A stretch of 64,000 bases of DNA from assembly GCA_002347265.1 (NCBI GenBank), contig DDYB01000013.1:207617-271616 (forward strand), read 5' to 3'. This document shows positions 43,831 through 51,403 of the stretch, one piece after another. Source of the stretch: Desulfobacteraceae bacterium UBA2245 (GTDB taxonomy: Bacteria; Desulfobacterota; Desulfobacteria; Desulfobacterales; UBA2245). The first letter of the stretch is position 1. The number at the start of each line of letters is the position of its first letter. The notes beneath the pieces were generated by a model, which had not been told where the DNA came from, ran no database searches, and worked only from the letters and a program-made list of their open reading frames with translations. The position numbers and the translations under genes were made by a program.

Positions 43831-44901
43831 ATGAAAATCTTTACTTTAAAATTGATCCCCGGAGACGGCATCGGCAAGGAAGTAATGGCCGCGGCCCGAA
43901 AGGTGCTGGGCCGGATCGAGCAGCTCGGCGGCGGCCTGCGCTTCGAACTTCAGGAACTGGACTGGGGCTGCCAATACTATCTTCGCCGCGGGCGCATGAT
44001 GCCCGAAGACGGACTGAGCATCCTGTCGGACTGCGACTGCATCCTGCTGGGCGCCATCGGCTTTCCGGGCGTTCCGGACCATATCTCTCTGCGGGGCCTT
44101 CTGCTGCCGATCCGGCAGGGATTCGACCAGTACGTCAACCTGCGGCCGATCCGGTTTTTTGAAGGCCTGAACTCTCCCCTGAAGCTGTCCGACAGCAAGG
44201 ACATCGATTTTGTCGTGATTCGCGAAAACTCGGAGGGCGAATACTGCGGCGCCGGCAGAATCGAGTACAAAAACACGCCGGATGAAACAGCCGTCCAGGA
44301 AGCGCGGTTTTCACTGAAAGGAACCGAGCGCATCATCCGCTACGCCTTCGAATACGCAAAGAACCATAAGCTTCCGAGCCTGATCAGCGCGACAAAATCC
44401 AATGCCCTGAACTATTCCATGGTGTTCTGGGACAAAATATTCGACCGGATTCGAACCCAGTATCCGACCGTCGAGGCGCAAAGCATGCATGTCGACGCCC
44501 TGGCCGGCCTGTTCATCCTCAATCCGAAAAAGCTGAAGGTGGTGGTGGCCAGCAATCTTTTCGGAGACATTCTGACGGACCTGGGATCGGCCATGCTGGG
44601 GAGTATCGGCATCTCTCCTTCAGCCAATCTGAATCCTGAAAAAAAATATCCCAGCATGTTCGAACCCATCCACGGTTCGGCGCCGGACATCGCCGGAAAG
44701 GGCATCGCCAACCCGATCGGCATGATCTGGTCGATCATTCTGATGCTCCAGCATCTGGGCCTCGACCGGATCTCCGAAATGCTCACACAAGCCATGGCCC
44801 AGGTGATTTCCGAAAAAAAAGTACGAACTCCGGACATGGGCGGGAACCAGAGTACCGATCAGGTCGTTGACGCCGTATGCGGAAAACTCGCAGGGCTTTG
44901 A
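43831..44901 (+). CDS. Isopropylmalate/isocitrate-family dehydrogenase, tartrate or D-malate type
   Basis: A 356-residue beta-decarboxylating dehydrogenase. N-terminal IPGDGIGKEV, the substrate loop LLPIRQGFDQYVNLRPIR, the catalytic ENSEGEY, MHVDALAGLFILNP, and the NAD-binding FEPIHGSAPDIAGKGIANPIG are all visible. The NLRPIRFFEG context and the ENSEGEY motif fit the tartrate/D-malate dehydrogenase (DmlA/TtuC) branch better than LeuB. It probably oxidises a D-malate-like acid with NAD+. It starts 33 bp after yihY on the same strand. Substrate is uncertain. Confidence 0.85.
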   Translation: MKIFTLKLIPGDGIGKEVMAAARKVLGRIEQLGGGLRFELQELDWGCQYYLRRGRMMPEDGLSILSDCDCILLGAIGFPGVPDHISLRGLLLPIRQGFDQYVNLRPIRFFEGLNSPLKLSDSKDIDFVVIRENSEGEYCGAGRIEYKNTPDETAVQEARFSLKGTERIIRYAFEYAKNHKLPSLISATKSNALNYSMVFWDKIFDRIRTQYPTVEAQSMHVDALAGLFILNPKKLKVVVASNLFGDILTDLGSAMLGSIGISPSANLNPEKKYPSMFEPIHGSAPDIAGKGIANPIGMIWSIILMLQHLGLDRISEMLTQAMAQVISEKKVRTPDMGGNQSTDQVVDAVCGKLAGL

Positions 44902-44932
44902 AACCCAAACCACCTGTGAATATCAATAAACA

Positions 44933-45976
44933 ATGAGTCCCAGATCCTTTCTTTTCTTTTCATTGTTACTGATGCTCTTGCCGGCGGGTTGCGTAATGCT
45001 GCCAGTACCGACACAAGAGAACAAGGTCCTTGCCGGAACACCCGTAAAAGATGAACAACTTTCCTTTCTTGAAGCGAAGATCACAACGAAGGAGGAAGTT
45101 ATTGAACGTTTCGGAAACCCGAACATAATCTGGGAAGATGCCAGGGTATTCATTTATGCCTGGGACATGCGTCAGGGAATTCTTTTCTGGGCAGCAGGCG
45201 CTTACTATACAGGGGGCGCCGGTATGAAGGACATTCCAAAGCGGTACCAGCTAATTATCCGTTTCGATGAGCAAGGCAGGGTTGTTGACTTCGCCAGGAC
45301 GACGCGGCCCTTATTGCAATCTTATGCCGACTTTCTGACAGAATGGCTGAAGAACTCGGTTGCCCGGTTTCCCACGGAACAAAGAAACGTCCATATCGAA
45401 GAAAATGCAATAGTGCTGCTGAACGTTCAATGCACTGTGGACAATCAGCCATATGAATCATTCATCAAGTGGACATTCACAACATCGCCTGTCTTCTTTT
45501 TTGGGTTGGGATCTTTCGAAACCGTTGGAGAACCTCGCGCCGTAAAGCATCGCTTTTTATCGGAGGAGTCACGCCGAGCCGGCTGGACCTATTTTATGCT
45601 TTCTCCAGGAATTTATTATCTGGCCGTTCTGGGCCCTTACACCAGATCAAGATCGGAAAAAGACTACCAGGAGGCACCCCGTTGGCGTATCGATATTCCT
45701 GAAAATGTCAAAGCGGTCTATGTGGGCACGCTTCAGTTTGCAGGCAAGAGCGATGGAGAACTCCTTTTCGGTGATAAGATAATCGTTCCTGCCGGCACTG
45801 ATGAGCCGACCATTCGGGACGATCGCTTACCTGCAAGCGATCTCATATCCAAACATTTCCCCGATGCCGGTGAGCCAAAAACCATTTTACTGGAACGGTG
45901 GCATCCGGGCGACCCTGTCCGTATCAGGTCTCAAGGGCAAAAAACTCGCGAAAACAGCGACACGAGACAACAATAA
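44933..45976 (+). CDS. Lipoprotein with BamE/SmpA-like segment
   Basis: A 347-residue predicted lipoprotein: hydrophobic signal and lipobox PAGC with lipidated Cys at residue 20. Residues ~45-110 (LEAKITTKEEVIERFGNPNI...YAW, then RFDEQGRVVDF) look like the SmpA/OmlA/BamE fold. The remaining ~230 residues are unrecognised; beta-strand-rich, ending in a polar tail. BamE-like domains often stabilise envelope complexes. It is plus-strand, 31 bp after the dehydrogenase, and immediately left of the mobile region. Confidence 0.7.
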   Translation: MSPRSFLFFSLLLMLLPAGCVMLPVPTQENKVLAGTPVKDEQLSFLEAKITTKEEVIERFGNPNIIWEDARVFIYAWDMRQGILFWAAGAYYTGGAGMKDIPKRYQLIIRFDEQGRVVDFARTTRPLLQSYADFLTEWLKNSVARFPTEQRNVHIEENAIVLLNVQCTVDNQPYESFIKWTFTTSPVFFFGLGSFETVGEPRAVKHRFLSEESRRAGWTYFMLSPGIYYLAVLGPYTRSRSEKDYQEAPRWRIDIPENVKAVYVGTLQFAGKSDGELLFGDKIIVPAGTDEPTIRDDRLPASDLISKHFPDAGEPKTILLERWHPGDPVRIRSQGQKTRENSDTRQQ

Positions 45977-46027
45977 CGGCATGAAACATGCCCGACGAAT
46001 AATGGACTTTTTGGGACGCCCCAAACC

Positions 46028-46456
46028 TTCCGAAATGCACAACCCGCTCCCGTACAGCAGTTTGGCGATAAGCTGAGGCGTGCCGCTCAACAGGGATCAA
46101 ACCCTGGCCGTCTCTTCCATAGTCATGACTACCGGTATGTTCAGCTTTTTATTGGCTCGGACAGCATTGATCTCCTCGCCCGGATTCTGTTTAAGCGCCT
46201 TCCGGTATAAAAAAATCAGGGCATTCATAGCCTGATTCTGAGTGGACGCGGCCACATCGCCATGAACAGCAGGATGGGTCAAAAATGACTCAATCTTTTT
46301 CTCACCGTCTGCAAGATCATCCCGCGATTTCATATTGTGAAAATGAACGAATTTCCTTATCCATGCGCAATAAGACCTTTCCGTATGGATTGAATAATGC
46401 CGCAACCGCATGACATCCCGCACCTCATCCAATAATTTCCTATCTGTTGTTGACAT
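46028..46456 (-). pseudogene. Truncated integron-type tyrosine recombinase (IntI-like)
   Basis: From ATG 46456 the minus strand encodes the SAM-like N-terminal core-binding domain of an integron integrase: MRLRHYSIHTERSYCAWIRKF, then LTHPAVHGDVAASTQNQAMNALIFLYR, then PVVMTMEETARV. At 46098-46100 an in-frame TGA interrupts it, after which the same frame goes on as SLLSGTPQLIAKLLYGSGLCISE and then loses similarity near 46028. The first catalytic Arg (expected in YGSGLR) has become Cys, and the rest of the catalytic domain (HxxR, Tyr) is missing. IntI would normally face away from its cassette array, which would lie to the right. I found no convincing attC core. Confidence 0.8.
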
Positions 46457-46547
46457 ATCGCATAAAATAAGGTTTTAAGAATTGAAGATTCGATGCATCG
46501 CGAAATTGTAAAATAAGAGTGGCGAGCGATTTTTGACCAATCAAGTT

Positions 46548-46731
46548 TGATATTATTTCAGGGCAAATATGCCCGAAAACACCCTTAATATCATATTATC
46601 AGGGCGAATTAACCTGATAATCAATGGTTGATCAAGGCGCGCTACGCGCACCTTGATCAACTGCCGGGGTGCCCGGTCGACTCCGTGGTCACCGAGTCGC
46701 TACGAGCCTCGATAACCACGGAGTCGACCGG
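46548..46731. repeat. Run of four strong hairpins
   Basis: Four successive inverted repeats: TGATATTA/TAATATCA (46548-46593, enclosing a nested GGGCA/TGCCC at 46561-46574), ATTATCAGG/CCTGATAAT (46595-46621), GTTGATCAAGG/CCTTGATCAAC with further GC pairs inside (46627-46661), and a perfect 17-bp CCGGTCGACTCCGTGGT with its complement (46673-46689/46715-46731). The surrounding 46457-46831 gap holds no gene. The array sits between the dead integrase and repeat copy 2. It could be a folded recombination substrate, a phage or plasmid origin remnant or a strong bidirectional terminator. Confidence 0.7.
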
Positions 46732-46831
46732 CCGTTGGCAACTATAAATCTCTTTTGGTCTGAAAGTTCATACTGTTTTGGGAAATATCTTATCTGACAA
46801 TACTCGTATAGGGATGCTGTTCCCGTGACTA

Positions 46832-46982
46832 TTAGCAGGCTGTTGAAAAACTGCGCCTGGGGCCGCCATTCAGCGTTGCACGGCTCTCGCCAATGCTCAC
46901 ATATGCTTGAATATGCTGCGCTTGTCGCATCGCCGCGCGCCTTGCCTGACAGCCTGATTCTTGTTTTTCAACACCCTGTTAG
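46832..46982 (+). repeat. MITE-like repeat, copy 2 (151 bp)
   Basis: The reverse-orientation homologue of 13514-13654, from TTAGCAGGCTGTTGAAAAA to TTTTTCAACACCCTGTTAG, with a ~10-bp insertion near its right end (CTGATTCTTG). It stands 100 bp upstream of the defence operon and is in the same orientation as copy 3 at the right end of the window. Confidence 0.85.
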
Positions 46983-47082
46983 GTATGTTCGTTGAGCGGC
47001 GAAGAGAGTTGGAATGGTTAATACTCTCCTCCAGGCTACCACTAAACAATTTCTTATCATCTCATCCTCCGAAGGGGCAACA

Positions 47083-48084
47083 ATGGGTGAATCAGTTCCC
47101 GTCAAATTATACTTCGAAGATTCCGGCGAGTGGTACAGCATACCGGAGTGGGCGGAGTATTTTATAACGATCGGAAAGCTTTTCGCCGCTGCACCACAAT
47201 CGGAAAGCAGGATCGTCACCGCAATAGTGGTACCCACCCGGGCATTTGGAGCGGCTTTTGTGAGCCTAGGGATGGTTGTCAGCGATGCCGCTTCACGAGA
47301 TCAAGCTTCAAAAGCTGCGCATTTTGAGAGATTATTCGACTTGCCTCCGGGAACAAGCGTGATTTATCGCCCAAAGCCAGGACAAACCTTGAAAGGAGTG
47401 CTTCAAGAGCCTGAGGAATGTGATGGCAGACTGTGGGTGCGGGTTCAGGTTCAATCCAAGGAAGGGGGTGGATTGACCTGCTTTGTCGACGAATCCAAAG
47501 CGTTACAAGTGCAACCTGCCCGTCACTCCGGCAAGTTGCCGAAGAAACAGGCAGGAGAAAACGTCCGGTTCGCCAATGCATTTGTTGACAAGCTTCTGGG
47601 CGACGCTGATCCAGTGCAACTCGGGCTGCGGTCGAAACTCGTCTGTGCCCTTGTTGGCCGCAAAACTACCCTCGAACACGAAATCCGCAAGACGCCTCTG
47701 TCAGTCCATGTCAATGGCGACCACCACGCAGATGGGGTTCTGCAAGATGTTCTCCGGGTGAATCGATTTGTTACAGAGACACAATCGCATCGCTCCGCAC
47801 TCGTACCCGTTGGAGCAAAGCCTCCATCCGGCGAGGTTCTCAAAAACGTCAAGATGGGGGTCATTTTTGATGGCGCGGACGGTTTCCTTAAGTGGGGCGA
47901 GATGTGGCACAGCCACCACCAAGTCATTATTCTCGACCGCACGGAGGCTTACTTCGATGATGCGATCAGTGCTATCAATGCTAGGTTCTCCCAGAATCGT
48001 GTTGATGGTGGAATTGTTCTTCCTGAATGCGAGGCCCCTCCAGGGGGAGAAGTTCTTACGTTCCAGGAGGCGGTCATCAAATGA
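47083..48084 (+). CDS. Unrecognised protein, first gene of the DISARM-like operon
   Basis: A 333-residue protein I cannot place. The N-terminal half is mixed, with VTAIVVPTRAFGAAFVSLGMV; the middle carries a Trp/Val beta segment (RLWVRVQVQSKEGGG); the C-terminal ~120 residues contain VIFDGADGF, MWHSHHQVIILDRTEAYFDDAI and a long acidic-hydrophobic helix. There is no signal peptide. The ATG at 47083 has GAAGGGG six bases before it, so I choose it over 47014. The stop overlaps the next gene's start by 4 bp (ATGA), implying fixed stoichiometry. In class 2 DISARM this upstream position is held by drmE; whether this is a DrmE half needs an HMM search. Confidence 0.7.
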   Translation: MGESVPVKLYFEDSGEWYSIPEWAEYFITIGKLFAAAPQSESRIVTAIVVPTRAFGAAFVSLGMVVSDAASRDQASKAAHFERLFDLPPGTSVIYRPKPGQTLKGVLQEPEECDGRLWVRVQVQSKEGGGLTCFVDESKALQVQPARHSGKLPKKQAGENVRFANAFVDKLLGDADPVQLGLRSKLVCALVGRKTTLEHEIRKTPLSVHVNGDHHADGVLQDVLRVNRFVTETQSHRSALVPVGAKPPSGEVLKNVKMGVIFDGADGFLKWGEMWHSHHQVIILDRTEAYFDDAISAINARFSQNRVDGGIVLPECEAPPGGEVLTFQEAVIK

Positions 48085-49658
48085 CACCTCTTTCAATCAG
48101 TAGCGCGACCAAGGTTTATAGAGACGCCTCCACATGCGAAATTATCCGCCATTTGATAGACCATCCGACCCTAGCGGAATTCTCGCGCTCGCTGAGGGCA
48201 TTCGTCCAATTGTTGGGGGATGAAGCCGACGATGAATTCTGGCGGCGCTCCCTCGGCCCCATTCGCCGACTCGGATTTACGTTTTGTTCTACTCCACTCC
48301 CGTTTTCGGTGGCCGCAGCAGCAGCTGGAATCGACTGGGCAAAGCTCCATCGGCAGGTACGTCTTTGCGAGCAGTTGTTTCCCGATACGCACGAGGTGTA
48401 CGCGAAACTCGTCCAACAATTGGAAGGTTTGAGCTCCGAGACTGTTTCGCCTTTTATTGGAACTCTGGAGCAAATCCACCTGCAGGGCGGACAACTTGGC
48501 GTCGTCCTGCGGAATCCCCGTATGAACCAGGCGGTGGTTGATTTCTTCGCCCGGACCGCAACTCTCAGGAATGCCAGGGTAGTAAGTCCTTCACAACTCC
48601 GTGGTGGGCACCTGTGCAATACACTTGCCGTCATCGGCCCCTGCGGATGGTTTCCCGAACATGTGTTCTCAGCGCCACGGGCCGTGGCTGTCCACGTCAT
48701 TTCGCTGCGCTGGATTCGTGACACGTGGAAACCTGGTCCAATTTTTTTGCACGAGCCCGAGACGTCCGGCAACGGGAGCCGAAACCATCGCATCGGTGAA
48801 ATGCCGAGCATCGGCGGTACAACTCGCCTGGAGAACAACTCCCCCACCGATCTCAACCCGGTGGACCTGCTCCCAGCGATTCCAACCTTCGGCCGCAATG
48901 AGCGATCGCTCGCGGGCCAATATAATGCAAGTGAAGAGACGGTTCATGCACGTTTGTGTCACCTTAGTGGCCAGCGGGCATCCTTCGTTGCAGCCTATGA
49001 TGGCTCCTCGTCGCTAATAATCGACACATTAGAAACGGGGAATGCCTTTGTTAGACGCATTCCAGCCGAAGAACTTGAACCAGGCCATTATCTCCTTCTT
49101 CGCACATCCGGGGGCGGTGATTTCATAGCCCCACTCGCTGATCGAATAATGGGGGATCTGGCTGAAAAACGCCGGTCAGAGCAAACCGAATGGAAACAAC
49201 GGCTGATCTCCGCAGCAGCCGAACGGTTTGGCACGGTAAACCGCCGGGAGCTTTCCGCCCTCGTCAGTGCTGAACTGCAGTCGCAAAATCTTTCGCAAGC
49301 CCGTCAGGCAAATGTGCATTATTGGATGTCTTCGAAGTGCATTCGGCCGCGTAAGATCGAAGATTTTGTCGCAATCCTGACCTTCGCCGGACTTGAAGAG
49401 CGGTCCCAGGAGTTGTGGGACGCCATGGGTGACATTGATCGAGCCCACAGGCGAGCAGGCCATGTCATAAGAGGCTTGCTATTGCACAAGATCGCGACTA
49501 CATCGCTTGAACCGTTGGAGCGCGATGGTGAGATGGTTTTTGAACTCAGCGACGAGGACGGCGGAACTATCTCGGCGTTCCAGATCACCGAGATAGTTGG
49601 GGAGGATTTCGAGGTGCCCATCCAACGGATCGGCGTATTGCTGGAAATGGAAGATTAG
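48081..49658 (+). CDS. Unrecognised protein, second gene of the DISARM-like operon
   Basis: A 525-residue protein with no domain I recognise. The N-terminal third is helical (IIRHLIDHPTLAEFSRSLRAF, and AAAAAGIDWAKLHRQVRLCEQL); the middle is beta-rich (HVISLRWIRDTW); residues ~350-470 hold SSSLIIDTLETGN then an amphipathic helical segment; the C-terminus ends IDRAHRRAGHVIRGLLLHKI and an acidic tail. GGAGG precedes the ATG by 10 nt. It overlaps the preceding gene by 4 bp and abuts the next with a 2-bp gap. It could be the second half of a split DrmE-like protein or a sensor subunit; both are inference. Confidence 0.7.
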   Translation: MTPLSISSATKVYRDASTCEIIRHLIDHPTLAEFSRSLRAFVQLLGDEADDEFWRRSLGPIRRLGFTFCSTPLPFSVAAAAAGIDWAKLHRQVRLCEQLFPDTHEVYAKLVQQLEGLSSETVSPFIGTLEQIHLQGGQLGVVLRNPRMNQAVVDFFARTATLRNARVVSPSQLRGGHLCNTLAVIGPCGWFPEHVFSAPRAVAVHVISLRWIRDTWKPGPIFLHEPETSGNGSRNHRIGEMPSIGGTTRLENNSPTDLNPVDLLPAIPTFGRNERSLAGQYNASEETVHARLCHLSGQRASFVAAYDGSSSLIIDTLETGNAFVRRIPAEELEPGHYLLLRTSGGGDFIAPLADRIMGDLAEKRRSEQTEWKQRLISAAAERFGTVNRRELSALVSAELQSQNLSQARQANVHYWMSSKCIRPRKIEDFVAILTFAGLEERSQELWDAMGDIDRAHRRAGHVIRGLLLHKIATTSLEPLERDGEMVFELSDEDGGTISAFQITEIVGEDFEVPIQRIGVLLEMED

Positions 49659-49660
49659 CT

Positions 49661-51397
49661 GTGGCTCGCATGATTCCTCCAGTCATTCCAGTATCTTGCC
49701 CTAGTCCAGGTGAGCAGGAAATCTTTACGCGCCTCAAAGATGAACCTGGCACCAAGAATTGGATCGTCCTCCACTCATTGGATATTGCTCACCACCTTCG
49801 CCAGGTGGCTGGTGAAACGGATTTCGTCATCATTGTACCGGCGCTTGGCGTGCTTTGTCTCGAAGTAAAAGCGTGCCATTCGCTGCGCAGAGAAAACGGA
49901 CTATGGTTCTACGGTCGCGATCCCAAGGGCGATCCGCGCGGGCCATTCAAGCAGTCATCGGAAGGCATGCACAGCCTCCGCCAGCAAGTCGTGCGGAATG
50001 ATCCCTCACTCTCGCGAGTTCCGTTTTGGTCCGCCGTTGCTTTCCCTTTTTTCGAGTTTACAGCAACTTCTGGTGAGTGGCATCCGTGGCAAGTGATAGA
50101 TGCGCTGCGGTTTCGGCGGCAACCAGTCGCATTATTGATCTCAGAAATCTTGCGGAGTGCTCGGTCATATTTGAAATCACAGCCGTCGGCCCGCTGGTTT
50201 CGCGACTCCGACCAGTGCCCGGATCAGAAGCAGTCTGCCGTCATCGCCCGAATTCTCCGGCCAAGCTTTGAATTTGCCGAGAGAGCCCCTGCTCGGCGTG
50301 CCCGCAAGCAAGCGGAGATCCTGCGTTACACTGAAGAGCAGTTCTCTGCGCTCGATGCAATGGCCGACAATGAACGCGTACTATTTTCCGGGCCAGCGGG
50401 CACAGGGAAAACAGTTCTCGCTCTCGAAGCGGCTCGCCGGGCATCCAATGCGGGCAAGAGAGTCTTGCTTCTCTGCTTCAATCGGCTCCTCGGGCGGTGG
50501 CTGTCGCAGCATCATATCGCCCAGTGCGAGGCGGTCACTGCCGGGACTTTTCACCAGTACCTCCTCAGTTTCACCGGCATTGCTTTGCCTGCCGATCCGT
50601 GTGATGCTTTCTGGAAAGTAGATTTGCCTGACGCGGCAATAGCGAAGCTGATAGACGAGCCCACCGGCGACGCCCGGTTTGACATCCTTGTCGTTGACGA
50701 ACTCCAAGATTTGTTCAATACCTCTTACATAGATGTTTTAGACCTGGTGTTGAAAGGTGGGTTGGCGGCGGGCAACTGGATGCTTTTTGGCGACTTTGAA
50801 CGGCAGATGCTATACGGACAGGACCGCGACGTCGCAGAAGAGTTGCGCAACGCGAGGCTCGGAGCATTCGCCAGATGCTCGCTGCGAGTCAATTGCCGAA
50901 ACACTCCGCGCGTGGCGACGCTTTCACATCTTCTCGGAAAGCTAACGCCGAATTATTTGCGTGTACTACGACCAGATGACCGCATTGAGCCGGTCATTAT
51001 GTACTATGCGACGCCATCCCAGCAACGGAAGCAGCTCGTCGACACTCTCGAACGGATTCTCCGTGATTCATTTTCAGGCCAGGACATTGTGATCCTCTCT
51101 CCGAGAGCTGGAGCGCGCTCCGCAGCTGGTTCTATTGCGACGAAGCCATGGGCTGATCGGATTGCCCCGTACGAGCAAGCTGCGCCAGACCAGATTCGTT
51201 TCACGACAATCCAGAGTTTCAAAGGGCTTGAATCTGCCGCAATTGTCGTTACTGACATTGAACATTTGGCTGGTGAACTTTTTTCGTCACTCTTTTATAT
51301 TGCCACCACACGCGCTCTGGGACGGTTGTACATTCTCGTGCATGAGACAGCCAAACCTGAAATTATCAAAGCGCTGTTGGGGCCAGAACAAAAATGA
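49661..51397 (+). CDS. NERD-domain nuclease fused to SF1 (UvrD/PcrA-like) helicase
   Basis: A 578-residue fusion. The N-terminal NERD (nuclease-related) domain of the PD-(D/E)xK class shows the expected residues: Glu18 in SPGEQEIF, Asp54 in ETDFVIIV, and Glu68-x-Lys70 in CLEVKAC. Residues ~230 onward form a superfamily 1 helicase: Walker A SGPAGTGKT (244-251), Walker B VVDELQDLF, motif IV-like VNCRNTPRVA, FTTIQSFKGLESA and motif VI YIATTRALGRLYI. Both active sites look intact. It starts with GTG (GGAAG upstream) 2 bp after the previous stop. NERD helicases occur in several defence islands; a DNA-degrading effector is a reasonable inference. Confidence 0.88.
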   Translation: MARMIPPVIPVSCPSPGEQEIFTRLKDEPGTKNWIVLHSLDIAHHLRQVAGETDFVIIVPALGVLCLEVKACHSLRRENGLWFYGRDPKGDPRGPFKQSSEGMHSLRQQVVRNDPSLSRVPFWSAVAFPFFEFTATSGEWHPWQVIDALRFRRQPVALLISEILRSARSYLKSQPSARWFRDSDQCPDQKQSAVIARILRPSFEFAERAPARRARKQAEILRYTEEQFSALDAMADNERVLFSGPAGTGKTVLALEAARRASNAGKRVLLLCFNRLLGRWLSQHHIAQCEAVTAGTFHQYLLSFTGIALPADPCDAFWKVDLPDAAIAKLIDEPTGDARFDILVVDELQDLFNTSYIDVLDLVLKGGLAAGNWMLFGDFERQMLYGQDRDVAEELRNARLGAFARCSLRVNCRNTPRVATLSHLLGKLTPNYLRVLRPDDRIEPVIMYYATPSQQRKQLVDTLERILRDSFSGQDIVILSPRAGARSAAGSIATKPWADRIAPYEQAAPDQIRFTTIQSFKGLESAAIVVTDIEHLAGELFSSLFYIATTRALGRLYILVHETAKPEIIKALLGPEQK

Positions 51398-51403
51398 AAT
51401 CGG

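Noticed and set aside
46457..46831. attC or attI sites of an integron
   Set aside because: No paired GTTRRRY/RYYYAAC cores were found; only generic hairpins.
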